Positions 24,601 to 39,605 of a DNA stretch of 64,000 nt are shown piece after piece. Source of the stretch: Lycorma delicatula (lineage: Eukaryota > Arthropoda > Insecta > Hemiptera > Fulgoridae); the NCBI RefSeq assembly GCF_047948215.1, contig NC_134460.1:148298049-148362048 (forward strand), in the 5' to 3' direction. A model generated the notes under the pieces. The model was not told where the DNA came from, searched no databases, and saw nothing but the letters and a program-made list of their open reading frames with translations. The position numbers and the translations under genes were made by a program. Position 1 is the first letter of the stretch. The number at the start of each line of letters is the position of its first letter.

Positions 24601-27600
24601 AAAAAATAAAAATAATAATAAATACAAGTCTGCATCAATTTGAGGTCTTAGTTTTGTCGCAACCAGTAGCATGTGTTCTGCATGCCAGGTTATAGCAGGC
24701 AAGTAGAGGCAGCTTACAGGGGGGACCTGCCTTTAGATTTTACATGGAATATAGCTAATACATCATTCCACCTATTTCCCTTCACAATAAGATGATTAAT
24801 TTTGTGAAAACAAATAAATAAATAGTTAAGCCTGACTGTGAGAAAAGCATTTACAAGAAGTTTCTGAATTGTGGAACCTGATTCACCAGCGAATTCAAGG
24901 CATCATCATTAGATTTGATAAGAGCGAGAAGAAGTCATTTTTTGAATAATGAAAGTAAAAACTAAACTGTTATCAAATTTCAGCCTCAATTTTTACAAAA
25001 CATATGTTCTGCCTTAAAATACAAAACTGATGGTCGATAAGATAAAGTCCAAGCAAATAAATTTCAATCTTGATATATATAACAACAGTACAGTTCATGT
25101 GATGTTTCAAACAAACCTCATCTTAGCAAGTACGACTCCATTTGCATCACTTTAGTTACTTTTTAACACAATGGGAATCTATTTTGAACATCAACTTAAT
25201 CAAATTAATTTTAATAATGATAAAAATGTTTAGCAATTTTAAAATAAAATGCTTAGACTGCCTTCCTTTTTCCCAAATCTCTGTCCCTCTGAATTTAGCA
25301 TTTTTCATTAAAATTCATTGAGAACATTTTTTCTTTGCTTTTCCCTTTACAAATACTTTTAAAAATGATAAAAAAATTCTTTTTTTTTTAATTTTTACAA
25401 GGGATCACCCTCAATAAATCAAAACTGTAATTTACATCTACTTAATCTTGTCCTTTTTTTATCGGAATTAAGACATACTCTTCCAATGGTACAGGTGCTG
25501 ATAATAAAGTAAATGCAACAACTTGAGTCAGCCAGGTATTGGTGCTAGTGAAAAATACCATAATAAATTTTTTATGTGATAAATACTACAATTAATTTAA
25601 ACATAAATAAGAAAAAACAACTTACTGTTCGATAAGATTAGTTGAACTTCTTCTAGATCTAAAAAAAATAATAAAATATATATATAGAGCAACACATATA
25701 TAACCTGATATTTTTAAAATGAAATATAAATGATCACTGGTAAAACTAACATGCACATGTGCACTGAAGTACAAACTAAAGCTTTTATGTTTGTCCTTCA
25801 GTAACTGAAGGACAAACATAAAAGCATGTTTCCACTTAACACTGCCTTACAAAAACTTTATTTATTATTCATCAGAACTTTTGACAATTTTAATTGTACA
25901 CCGTATTATTTTTATTCAAATTTTAAATTATGCAAGAACTTAAATATTCTAAATATGTATGCTTGCTGACACATTAAACACTGTAAGTAGGTTCAATTAT
26001 TACATGCTGCAGACCTGCTACATCTGGGGCAAAGCCACCTTTTCCCTCAAATGTAGATATTAACATTATTTTTACAATCTCCTCATAAAATTTAGTAATA
26101 ATAAATAAATATTTAGTTTTTTTTTAATGATTTTACTTAAGTAAGACGGTCAATGATTATTTAAATTTTAATTAATTACAGTGTATGTGTGCTAAGTACC
26201 ATAACTAAACTAGTTGTAATTGACTTGATATGAGTCGCACTTTGCTCTCGAAAATGAACTAACGATTTTAAAGTTAACATGGATCTCGCACCAGGCTTAA
26301 TAGGAAAAGTGAGGAGTGAACTCATTACTTCATGGAGTAAATACACAAATTGTTCCGGGACGTATTCCCCAAACTTCAGGTACTGATTAAGGACACCAAA
26401 ACTAGTCAAAAAGTTCATAATGACATATGTCCTATTTTGCTTTGTTTTCCGTCTGGCATTGCTTCTCAGGAATTTGTCAAATCTAAGACTAGCGTCTTAT
26501 TCTACAAAATAAAACATTTTGAAAACATCACCTTAAAAAATTTCAAAACGGTGGCCATCATAATTTTTAATCTTCAATATCTTTGTAATTATTTCTTTGA
26601 TAAAATTTTTACTTACTACAAAATTTATTTAGCATTTTATTTTGAACAAATTGACCTGATTTGTAAAAATCCGTTAATAAATAATCATGTTATTGCGGAC
26701 AATTAACCTGGCAGGTAAACTTACACACAGTTAATGGAAGCTGATAATCTTTTGCCTGTTTTTACTTTCTCCATTAAATGTAATAAAAATTATTAATAAT
26801 AAATAGTAATAGTAGTAAATTAATAAAAATTGTGCAACAATTTTTATCCTCTTTGTATTTCGCATGACTGAATTTAAATCCAAAGATAATTATTCAAAAA
26901 GGAGTAAAAATTTAATTGCTATGTACAGTTAAATAAATTATTCAATTAATCCATTTAACCTAGAAGTTTAAATACGTATAAAACTGTCGCACTGTGTTTC
27001 TCAGGAAGTCGTATCATTGCTGATCGGATGGATAGAATTCTCACTAAAGATAATATTATTAATTCTTTTGACCTAAAAGCAAAATTTTTGGTGTTATATT
27101 ATTAGATTGTGTAATCTCTTTGAATGATCTAATTAATTTTATTTGCAACAAAATCTAACCATCTGCTTTGAAGCATCTTAATAAAATGCTACACTTGTCA
27201 TTTTAAATATTTAATGTACTTACATATTATATTTCCACCTAAGGGTCAGTTTATATGATATGGTTTCGGGTTGGTTTTTTTGAAGTATTGTTCATTTTGC
27301 TGTATCGTATGCTATGTTCATACACAGACTGGTTTTCCTTCACGCGTTCATCACTCATGGTTGTAAGATTGTGAAAGATGGATGTTAATAATATAAACAC
27401 ATTTTTTCTTTTGTATTGCTATCACTGGCGTCAAAAAAAGTTAAGAAATAAAGATAAAAAATATTAGATACATTCTATTTTGAAGGGAAGGTATAGTTTT
27501 GGCGCTTTCCAAACATTAATATATAGACTTAGAAACTATGTCAGAATTTTTTAACTCTTTTCAAACGTTTCACGCTTCATTTGATTACCTATTAAGTAGA

Positions 27601-30600
27601 GTGGGGAAGGATTTAACGTGACAGGATAAAACTATGAGAAAGAGCATATCTGCAAAAAAAAGATTGTCAATATGCTTATGGTAAGATTGTTTTATTAATC
27701 TCATCAATACAAATTTTATTTCTCATTATATGTTTGATAACTGAAATGTAACAACTCTATGATAAGAAAAAACAAAATTAATTTAAATTATAAAAATCAA
27801 GAAAAATGTAATCATTCAGATAAATTAGTAAATGTAAATCTGACAATTATACGAAAAAAATTACATGAACATAAATCAATATCGTATAATTGGTGATGAT
27901 AATACATTGGTGATGGCACTGACGGTGATTTACAACTATCGGCCACTGCAGTATTTGGGTGAGTAAAACACTGGGTACTTGGCCAAGTAAAATAACCTGC
28001 ATTTTGCCAATCATAATAGTTCATATTTTGTTGTGGAAAAATGTTTGATTGTGATATTATGCTTCTTTTAATTCTTTGTAACAAAATTAAAACACCTAAC
28101 TGAAATTCCAAGGTCATGAGTAAGTGATGACAAGGAATGCAAAAAGGCTTATAGAAAATGATAAATGGCAATCACTTTGTGTATTAATTGCAGCTGTAGT
28201 TGAAAGATTCATTTGATGTTCCGTGAATTTTATCATTTTAAAATCAAGTTCATAGTTCAGCATCGTTCTCAGTTTCTTTGTTACACCAGATAAAACCATT
28301 TTAAATTGTTGATTGCCAGTCAGTTTTGCGGTTATCTTTGTTTTCAGGATATTCATTCACCTCATTGCTTTCTTCGTTTTTATTGTCTGTACTTTTGTGG
28401 GCATCTGTTGCTCTACAGCCTGGAATCCTTCATTTAAAACAATCAATATTTCCCTCCACGCCAATTCTTTATATATCAGTTTTTATAGGATTCCAAAGAC
28501 TTATCCTATACTGCAGGTCATTCTTGTACCAGATCGATCAAAAGTTCTGTTTTTGTATTATTAATATCTACCATAACATATAATGGATTTTATTCAAAAC
28601 TGCACAAGAGCAACACGTTGAACAGGAGTGATCAATACTGTATTAATGCACTGACTATTCGTCATTGCCTACACTGGTCTGTCCAGTGTAAAAGCTGAAT
28701 TGTCTGAATGGTGCCGCTATGATACAAACACTACTATCAACTGTTTCGGTTATATCACCAAATCACTGAATATGGTTTCTGTTCGCAAAACCAAATGTTG
28801 ATTTCATCGCATAGGTTGATTTTACTAGATACAATTAAAAGCAGGATTGTGTGAACATACACATGCTAAATACATGTACCGCTGCTAGAGACGGCAAAAA
28901 AACTTATACGTTAAAACTACCAAAACCGTATCATGTGAACTGACCCTAAGGAGAGCCCTCTTAAAAAGTTCTCTCAAAAAGTCACAATAAGTTATCAAGA
29001 TACAAAAATAAGTTAACAAGATGAATCATAGACAGATATTTAGAAAATTAAAAAATATTAATTTTTCAATGTGTTCATATTTATGATTATACAGTCTTTA
29101 CTAAAAGAATAGTCACTTACGCTTTGCAAAAAAAAAAAAAAAAATTATATCCTCTTTTACCAAACAGAACAAAACTATTTTTGTGTAACAACAGAATTGG
29201 CTTACAAGAAAAGTCCTTATTATGCTTCCATTGCAATTTTTAATTAAATACTGAATTATTTAAAGAATATTCCAACCAGTTTATTTAAATATATTATGTG
29301 ATTTTCTTCTACAGAAATGAAAATATTAATGAATTTTCTTAGTACTGTTTAAAAAAAATTAAAATAAAAAACCTCTAAATATAAGTGTTGCAAACATAGC
29401 TGGTTGATGGGCAGTGGATTATTTTTTTCTTCTAGGTATTTGTTGGCGTTTGTGACTGAATATTGTGGGAGTATAGAGAATGGAGAGGCAAAAAAACCAT
29501 TACTTGGTACAGGATGAGCAGCATAAAACTGAACCCATAATGTAACTGTTGCAGAATCGGGAGGTTATGTTGGAATGAAATTTTATGAATGATACATATA
29601 AGTTAAATAAGGAAAACATAAAATGTAATTTAAATGTTGCATTTAAACCTTATTGTTACAAAAGATGTTCAAAATGACCCCTCTGGGCATCGATGCACTT
29701 TTATGCTCGACTGATCATATTGAAAGTTCTCTGATGCAAAACATTGTTGTCAATTGTGTTGATTTCTCATTGAATGTTCACATTTGGTTCATCAATATTG
29801 TGGGGATTAGATGCATCAAAAATTCTCTTCTTCAAGTAGCCCCAAAGGAAAAAATCGGAAGTAGACAACTCTCAGGAACATGGAGGCCACCGTCCTCTGC
29901 AGACAGCTTGTTCATTTGTGAAATCTGCATGAACATAATTCAATGAAACGTTTGATGTGTGACACATTGCTTCGTCTTGTTGAAAGAAGCTGTATTCTTT
30001 TTCACTATCAGTTAATTGTACGTAAAATTCTTTGAAGATTGTGAAGTAAACTTGTGTATTGACAGTCCAGTTAAAAAATATTGGTCCCGCTATGTGATTA
30101 CTGGAAACAGCACACCAAATACCAATTTGCTCATTGTGAATTGGATGCTCGAATATCTTGTGAGGATTCCTTGCCATCCAATATCTGGTGTTCCGCAAAT
30201 TAATATGGCCAGATAAATGAAACCAAGCCATGTCTGACATGAAATACAGCACTGGGTCTATCTGTCCACCAATATTTTCAAGAAGCCAGTTGCAATAATC
30301 AAGTTGTTTCGATTTGTCTGTCTCCTTCAGCTGTTACACAGCTGTAACGTGGTATGGTTTCGATTTTAATTCATGAAGAATTTTAAGACAAGATGTGTAT
30401 TTAACACCAGATTGTAGAGATAACTTGGGTAGTGATTTTTGGGACTGGCAGTAATTCTCCTTTCAATATCGGCAATGACCTGTGGAGTCCTAATGGAAGG
30501 GTGCCTATTTCATTTTGCATTTGAAACTGAACCTGCAGTATGCCATTTTTTAACTAAATCGTGTATGCTAATCTTCGCTGGGATACAGGTATTCGGAAAT

Positions 30601-33600
30601 TTTCCTACAAATACTTGACGTGATTCTTCAAACGATCCAGAACGAATATAGGCCTCAACTATAGCTATCTTCTCCTGGATTGAATAAGGCATTTTACACA
30701 ACTGCACTCACAATACTGCACTGCAATAAAATGTATAATGTACTAACACATAACCACCCGACAAATGGCAGCAACAATCAGTAGTAACATATAAATCTCG
30801 TAGTTGCGCTAGTTGTGTGAGAGTCTTTCATAAATAGTGTTGGGTAGCAGTTTCATTATGGGTTTGATTTTATGTTGCTCACCCTGTACAAGACAACATT
30901 CAGTTTACTTACTGCTTGTGGAAAGATGCGCATGCACGTGCACACACACATACACCCACAGGCAAGCACATGTAAAATTAGTATCTTAAAGAACTTTAAT
31001 TACTATCTTCATACATTTAATTTAATATTGTTTCATATTTTCATATTTGAAGTAATTAATATGAATTTTAACAACATTTTCCATTTTTACTAATCAAGTG
31101 TGTATTTTATAATACTATGATGACAGGTTTTCTGTGATCCATCCAGCAAATGCTGGGGTAGTCTATTTTTTTTTGCTGTGGAGTATACCTACCCATTCCT
31201 GATATTATCTACCGATCAAAATAAAAAACTTATTTATTTAATGCATTATTTATACTGTTTTGACTAATCAAGGGAAACAATCCTTAAAACTAGAATACTG
31301 ATAGAGAGAATCTCCTTTATCAAGAACAAAATTTCTAATATTTTCTGATAGGAAACTTGGGAAATAATATCATAATGTGACAATTTAAAATCGACAGAAT
31401 GCAAATGGTTATCTATCTATTTCATAAACTAATTCCCTACAAAAAATAAAAAAATAATAGGTGCAAAATTTCTATGCATGAATAACTGCATTTATTGAAT
31501 TTGTTTTATTGAACTGGTAATGGGTGAATAACCAGAAAATACTATTGATAATCATAAAAACATATGTAATTATAAGATACATTAATTAAACCGATTTATA
31601 ATTCCAGGAATGTAGAAGTTGATTACAGTACAATTAAATCATCTATGAGAGATTTGTAATTTTTCTTAAGACAGCAATCTATATATTTATAAATAACAAA
31701 ACTGGTAGTTTATAATACGTACTTTCCACTTTTTGAGGTAGACATTTCATCTGCCCAGCCTCCAGTTTTTCGAGACTTTGGAGGAGCATCTGCAGGTAAC
31801 TGCAACAGAAATTGTATTTCACTTATAAAAAATAAAAGATACTGTTACAGATAAAAGTAACAAATTTGTATAAAATATGGCTTTATTAACTTGAAATCTA
31901 GATCCTTAAAAAAAATCTGCAATAAGTTAAAACTGTACAGTTAATTTACCCATTTTAGAATTACCTAGTAAGTCAAATATAAACTGGTCTTTTGTCTTTG
32001 CAGTTTTTGCACAAACATGAGTGACTGGCATGCGGGATGTAGAATGTGGAGATGTAGGGAGGGGATGGACGCTCTAGCCATCTTGATATTCACATCTCTC
32101 TGATCAGTAGCATCATATCAGAGAAAGAGGTTCTATCATTGGCTGCACAATGTATTATTGTAAAGTTTCACACATATGAGGGGATTAAACCTTCCTAAAA
32201 TTTGAACGAACTTCATACACAGTTTGGGGATATGAAATTGTCACATACCCAAGTTTATCACTGGACCAGCAAATTTAAAGGAGGGCATAAAGCTGTAGAA
32301 AATGAGTCACAATAGGCAATCAAGGACAAATGTGACAGATGATAACATTTGAAGGATCCGTGATCTCACTGAAGAAGATCATCATCTCACATTTGATGAT
32401 CAGTCATGGAAGAGCCCATTCCATTATCACAAAGTACCTTGGGTTCTGCAAACTCTGTTTGAGACTGATTCCAAGACTTTTGCTCAAAATCAGAAACAGA
32501 CTGGACAGGAAATTTCCCAAAGCTTCCTGATCAATTTCAATGAGAGAGAAATAATTTTTTGCATTGAATAGTCACTTGTGATGAGTCACAGGTTCATCAC
32601 TACATCCTGAATCAAAATTGGTGAGTATGGAGTAATGTAAGGTGGAGAGCCTTGCCCTGAAAACATGTCCATCAGCTGTAAATGTCCACGCAACCATCTT
32701 TTGGGACTAAAAAGGCATATTGCTCATCAATTTTCTCCATGAATGTTGCACTGTGAATGCTGTGTACTACTGCCAGCTCTTGGCTAATCAGAAATTTGAT
32801 TCTCCTTCACAACAACGGCAGTCTACACAAGCTGTTAGCAATTGGGATAAACTGGACAAAATTTAATGGGAAACCTTATTAGATCCTGTACAGTCCAGAT
32901 TTATTATTCTACTATCTATTTTTGTTGGGACATTGAAGTAGGCATGGAGAGGACATAGATTCCAGAGCAAACTCTGCAGGAGTTGATGTGCAAGTGGCTT
33001 ATGATGCTTCTTTAAACTTTTTTTGAAGAAGGGATCCACAAGCTCCCCAAATTTGGGAAAAATGTATAGAACTTCAGGGAGACTATGCAGAAAAGTAATA
33101 AATATGTTTTGCATTTTTATTTCATAGTAATAAATGTTAAAATAAAAATCAGGTTTATATTTGACTGACTCTTGTATGTATTTTTTTTTTAAATTAAGTA
33201 TAATTACTGAAGGAATTAGTGCTCAGCTATTGTACCTATAAATAAAAGGTCTTTCATATTTCTAGGTATAATAATACATCTATAAGGAATAATTCTAATA
33301 TGACTGAAACACCAAGAAGGGATTTTATAGTTCAAATCTATATGATTTAGTAAATTTCAATGATTTTAATAATTTTTATCATTTAATATTAATTATATTT
33401 ATCTTTCAGGATCTACTCATTGTCTCTATTATGTAGAGTCAAATTATTCTGCAAAATGTTATTTATTTAGTCACTTTAACTATTAACTTATGCCCAAGTT
33501 GTAATGTATAAAAAATGGCAAGCCTGAACAGAATTTGAACCAAAACACTGCATTAATATTCAGTATTTACATAAATGTATATAATTAATAACGCTATTAT

Positions 33601-36600
33601 TAAAGAACCTTTGATTTTTTAAACAATCTTTGGTTATTTAACAGCCACAAGAGGGTGTTCACTTTGGTCAGTGCTATGAAGGTCGTTCAATAATCAGAAA
33701 CAAATGGCAACAGTGAAGCTACTACTATTTAATAAAATAAAAATAAACTTTCTGACATTCAAGCAGGCACCACTGATGTAGAAAATATCACACAGTGGGC
33801 TTGACCACTTTTTAATTCGACTGACATAAGTCCCTGATTACTTTGTAGTATATGATGTTTAACCCTTTAGAAGTAATTTCCAAGAAAAAATTAAAATCAC
33901 CTCTTTGTAACTTTAAAAAAAAATTATTTTACAGTTTTTTAGCGAGAATTATGCATATTTTTCATTTCAATTATATCCTACAATATAAATTATTATAATA
34001 TTTTATTAATAGGTTTACTCGATAAACCTGTTTATTACTGGAAAATACATTAATTTTTCAATACAATAATACAAAATTATTTAAAACATAATAGAGTTCA
34101 ATTTTGATGTTAATTGTTCCACAAATAAAATGGCCTGTTGAAAATTTTATGATAATTTGTTTTGCAATTGTAAAGACACTGATATTGTTCTTTATGTGTA
34201 AATTATTAATCCTCAACTGTATATTCAATTAGAGTAAGTAAATTATCAATAAGGAAAGAACATTGTTTGAACAACAAGGTATTACCCGTTTTAAATATTT
34301 CAGTGTATATGAAAGTATTAGGTTATAAGATGAAACCCTAATTAGTTTGCTTTACAAATATATTAACTGATTGAGAATACATTTATTTTGCATTTGTACA
34401 GTAATTCAAAGTATTCAGTCAACTGAAAATAATATTTACAATTTTTCTTGATTTTTCAAACTGTATTTATTCAGATACAGGCTCATAGCAACTTGAATGC
34501 TATGGAATCTGAATGCACTGATTCGCTGGGTTGTTTGCTGTAGAGGCCAATCCCACATTAGTTCCGGAGCAAACTCCCAGCTACTTTCCATGCCTTGTAT
34601 TATTTCAAACAGCTTGAAAGCATCCATAGTAGAACAGCATTGTGTAATTCGTTCTTATGAGCAATGCATTGTGTACAAGGAAAACAGTTTGAATGAAACA
34701 TAATCCCTACTAACAAATTAGATAATTTCAACTCTATAGCAACTGTGAATCTTGGCAATTAATTAATCTTCAAAAATAACAAACAAAGTTTGAATTTATC
34801 CGAACATGTTCTCATCATTTTCTTATACCCCTTCTACCAAACCAAAAAAAGTAGCTTTTTAACTCCTAAAAACTTAAATTTATTTGTAACAGTGGCATCT
34901 TTCATGGTTTTCATTTTGATACATCCTCATCTGTACTATTTGCTTGCGCTATTACCTCTTCTGCTTTACAAAGTGACACACATATCTTTAAAAATCCTCC
35001 ACCACTGTCTATACCTATTTTTACTTGACCAAGTACTTTATTACACATCCTTTATAGTGAAGCAAAAAATTTTCAACAGGCAATTTATTTGTGGAATGAT
35101 TAATATCAATAAATAAACTCTGTTATGTTTTAAACAATTAGTATTTGTATTAATTGTATTGAAAAAACAATACAAATTAAAAAATAAATTAAGAATTTAT
35201 TTTTTAATTTGTTTAATTTTTATTTAATTAATTTTTTTTTTTATTCTTCAGTCATTTGACTGGTTTGATGCAGCTCTCTAAGATTCCCTATCTAGTGCTA
35301 GTCGTTTCATTTCGGTATATCCCCTACATCCTACATCCCTAACAATTTGTTTTACATATTCCAAATGTTGCCAGCCTGCACAATTTTTTCCTTCTACCTG
35401 TCCCTCCAATATTAAAGCGACTATTCCAGGATGCCTTAATATACAGTCTTTCTTTTTTTAAGTATTTTTTCCAAATGCTTTTTTCTTCATCAATTGGCCG
35501 CAACACCTCTTTATTTGTTGCTTTATCCACCCACCTGATTTTTAACATTCTCCATAGCACCGTATTTCAAAAGCATCTAATCTTTGCTTCTCAGGTACTC
35601 CGATTGTCCAAGTTTCACTTCCATATAATGCTACGCTCAAACATATACTTTCAAAAATATTTTCCTGACGTTTAAATTAATTTTTGATGTAAACAAATGA
35701 TATTTCTGACTGAAGGCTCGTTTTGCCTGTGCTATTCGGCATTTTATATCACTCCTGCTTCGTCCATCTTTAGTAATCCTACTTCCTAAATAACAAAATT
35801 CTTCTACCTTCATAATATCAAAAAAATCCTTCACAAAATCTTTTCTCCTCCTATTTTCACATTCAGTGGTTCATCTTTGTTATTTCTACTACATTTCATT
35901 ACTTTCGTTTTGTTCTTGTTTATTTTCATGCGGTAGGACTTCATCCATGCCATTCATTGTTTCCTCTAAATCCTTTTTACTCTCAGCTAGAATTACTATA
36001 TAATCAGCAAATCATAGCATCTTTATCTTTTTCACCTTGTACCGTTACTCCGAATCTAATTTGTTCTTTAACATCATTAACTGCTAGTTCTATGTAAAGA
36101 TTAAAAAGTAATGGGGATAGGGGACATATTTGTCAGACTCCATTTCTTATTACGGCTTCTTTCTTATGTTCTTCAATTATTACTGTTGCTGTTTGGTTCC
36201 TGTAAATGTTAGCAATTGTTCTTCTATCACTGTATTTGAACTCTAATTTTTTTTAAATGCTGAACATTTTATTCAAGTCTACGTTATTGAATGCCTTTTC
36301 TAGGTCTATAAATGCCAAGTATGTTGGTTTGCTTTTCTTTAATCTTCCTTCTATTATTAATCTGAGGCCTAAAATTGCTTCCCTTGTCCCTATACTTTTC
36401 CTGAAATCAAATTGGTCTTCTCCTAACACTTCTTCCACTCTCAATTCTTCTGTGTAGAATTCTAGTTAAGATTTTTTATTCATGACTAGTTAAACTAATT
36501 GTTCTGTATTCTTCACACTTATCTGCTCCTGCTTTCTTTGGTATCATGACTATAACACTTTTTTTGAAGTCTGACGGAACTTCCCCTTTTTCATAAATAT

Positions 36601-39572
36601 TACACACCAGTTTGTATAATCTATCAATTGCTTCCTCACCTGCACTGCACAGTAATTCTACAGGTATTCCGTCTATTACATGCACCTTTCTGCCATCCAA
36701 ATCTTTTAATGCTCTCTTAAATTCAGATCTCAGTATTGTTTCTTTCATTTCATCCTCTTCAACTTCCTCTATAACACCATTTTCTAATTAATTTCCTCCG
36801 TATAACTCTTCTATTCCACCCACCTATCGACTTTATCTTTCGTATTATAAATTGGTGTACCATCTTTGTTTAACACATTATTGGATTTTAATTTATGTAC
36901 CCCAAAATTTTCCTTAACTTTCCTGTATACTCCGTCTATTTTACCAATGTTCATTTCTCTTTCCACTTCTGAACACTTTTCTTTAATCCACTCTTCTTTC
37001 GCTAGTTTGCACTTCCTGTTTATAGCATTTCTTAATTGTCGATAGTTCCTTTTACTTTCTTCATCACTAGCATTCTTATATTTTCTACGTTCATCCATCT
37101 GCTACAATATATCGTCTGAAACCCAAGGTTTTCTACCAGTTCTCTTTATTCCGCCTAAGTCTGCTTCTGCTTTTTTAAGAATTTCCTTTTTAACATACTC
37201 CCATTCTTCTTCTACATTTTCTACCTTATCTTTTTTACTCAGACCTCTTGCGATGTCCTCCTCAAACATCTTCTTTACCTCCTCTTCCTCAAGCTTCTCT
37301 AAATTCCACCGATTCATCTGACACCTTTTCTTCAGGTTTTTAAACCCCAATCTACATTTCATTATCAGCAAATTATGGTCGCTATCAATGTCTGCTCCAG
37401 GGTAAGTTTTGCAGTCAACGAGTTGATTTCTAAATCTTTGCTTAACCATGATATAATCTATCTGATACCTTGCAGTATTGCCTAGCTTTTTCCAAGTGTA
37501 TATTCTTCTATTATGATTTTTAAACTGGGTGTTAATTTATTTATTTTTCTTAATTTGTAAGGTTTACATAGCAAACCCTAAATTAAAATATTATAACGTC
37601 TTATATTGTAGGGTATAATTGAAATGAAAAATAATCTATGCATAATTCATACTAAAAAACTTTAAAACAATTTTTTTTTAAGTTACCAAGAGGCAATTTT
37701 TATTTTTTTTTGGAAATTACTTCTAAAGGGTTAAACTATCCTACAAAAAAGTTCACGGATTTTATATCAGTCAAATTAAAAAGTGGTTCAAGTCCACTGT
37801 AATCAGTTATTGCAAAAGAATTTCTATCGTTAAAACTTCTTTTGTTTATTTCAAAATATCGGCTCCGCTTTGAAACGTGTACCATGGAAAAACAGCAAGG
37901 TGAGATAAGATATTACTTTCTAAAGATGTAAAACCAACCAAAATTCACTCACAAATGTTAAACAGTGTAGCAAAAGGGAATCTCACTTTAAGTTAATTGT
38001 AAAGATGTGTTATTACACTTACCCATAGTGTGTTAATCATAATAACACATTTTTATAAAAGGATCATGCAGTTTAAATTGAGCACAAATGTCACTGATTT
38101 TTATCACAACAGAAGACTGGTGGAAGTTTTGATTGATTTCTGCAAAATCACATTAATTATTTTATTTGCAAGGACAGGTGCATAAAAATTTTGGAAATGG
38201 CTGAAATTTGTAGCGTATCAGCACTGTACATTGCATTATCAATGATAAGCTGAATTACCACAAAAGATGCGGGTTCTGAGACCATAGACTCAATATCACT
38301 GAGCATCTAAATTCACATTTGTATAAAATTTAAATAACGATTTATAATGGAAGGTAATGCTTTTTTAGATTACATTATAACTTTTGATGAAACTTAATTC
38401 ATCATTCTGAGCCAAAATCCAAATATGAAGAGTATGGAATGGAAACATCAGTGTTTGCCTGCCAGGAAAAATTTAAAACCCATATATCAGCTGGTAAAAC
38501 GATACTACTGGTGTTTTGGTACTTTAAGGACCCAATTTTTTTTATTATTTTGAAGAACAATGTACAATTAACAGTGAGTACTGTTGCAATAAGCGATACA
38601 AAAATAAAATAAAAAGGAAACAAAATGGTTTTCTCTAAAAAACAGTAATTTTTCTGCATGATAACACCTGCCTCCATACTAGAAAAATGATATGGGAAGC
38701 TATTCAAATATTGTGGCAGGAGGGTTGTCGCACCCCCCCCCCCTTATAGTCCTGATCTTGCAACATCAATATTTTTTGCTTTATCCTCTCGAAGAGTTTT
38801 TATGTAGCACTAAGTTTAGCAACAATGAGCTAGTTAAGAATATGGTATGAGAGTGACTCAGATACAAAGATGAAAAGAAGGGACAAGTGCCTAAACATAG
38901 TCAAACATTGTGTTGAAAATTAACAGTTTCTTTGTCATTGAATAGATAATAATATTTCTATAGTCATTTGTTTCTTTAAGTATCCAACAACTTTCATAGT
39001 AACGACGAACAAATTAATACACATAGCAAGCCAGGAGTGCACATACTTAAATAGCTTAAATAAGGTGATAAAAAGGCATTCACAAATCATATGATTAAAC
39101 CATTAAACTTAACTTGCAAATTTCACAAATAGTACATTTAATAGAAAAGCCATAAATTTAGTGCAGTTGTACAATAAAAAATTTATGAAAATTAAATTTG
39201 ATAAAAAACTTAATTCAATTAGCAATAAAGATCAAATGTACATTTGGGGAATCAAAAGTTGCTCTAGGGTAACAAATTACTTAAAAGGAATAATTTTGTA
39301 CAGCTGAATGAACAGATGTAATAGCCTCCAACACATGAACATGGGGATAATTTTTTTTTTGAAAAAATCCCCGTTATCAACTTGAACTCAATAGGTAAAG
39401 TAACAATTCATCATATCAAAAGGTCTTGAGTTACATTTCATGATAGTGCTAGGCACTTTTACACCTTATCTATCTAGTATTTTTCATTCACAATTCACAT
39501 AATTATCTGGAGAAAAAGATAGTAATCTATAATAACAATGAAATAACTTGTATCTCATAAATTACAATATTC

Positions 39573-39605
<33 letters not shown>

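Larger units (their letters stand above)
33863..37730. mobile_element. piggyBac-like element with TTAA target duplication
   Basis: Left end TTAA (33859-33862) then CCCTTTAGAAGTAATTTCC. Right end GGAAATTACTTCTAAAGGG then TTAA (37731-37734). Inverted-repeat similarity continues inward for about 165 bp on each side, ending in small hairpins (AGGTTTACTCGATAAACCT near 34012; its counterpart near 37560). TTAA plus CCC...GGG ends are the hallmark of piggyBac. No transposase frame is visible. The interior holds 1.2 kb of AT-rich DNA and an RTE LINE (35231-37533). Confidence 0.85.

Noticed and set aside
28313..28583. Two overlapping hydrophobic plus-strand ORFs as membrane proteins
   Set aside because: Antisense to the Harbinger accessory ORF; Phe/Ile/Ser richness reflects complement of Lys/Glu-rich coding sequence.
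35475..36457. Plus-strand ORFs in 35.4-36.5 kb
   Set aside because: Antisense shadows of the minus-strand RTE LINE.
38402..38707. 101-codon minus-strand ORF
   Set aside because: Antisense to mariner transposase words HHSEPKSK and LHDNTCLHT on the plus strand.
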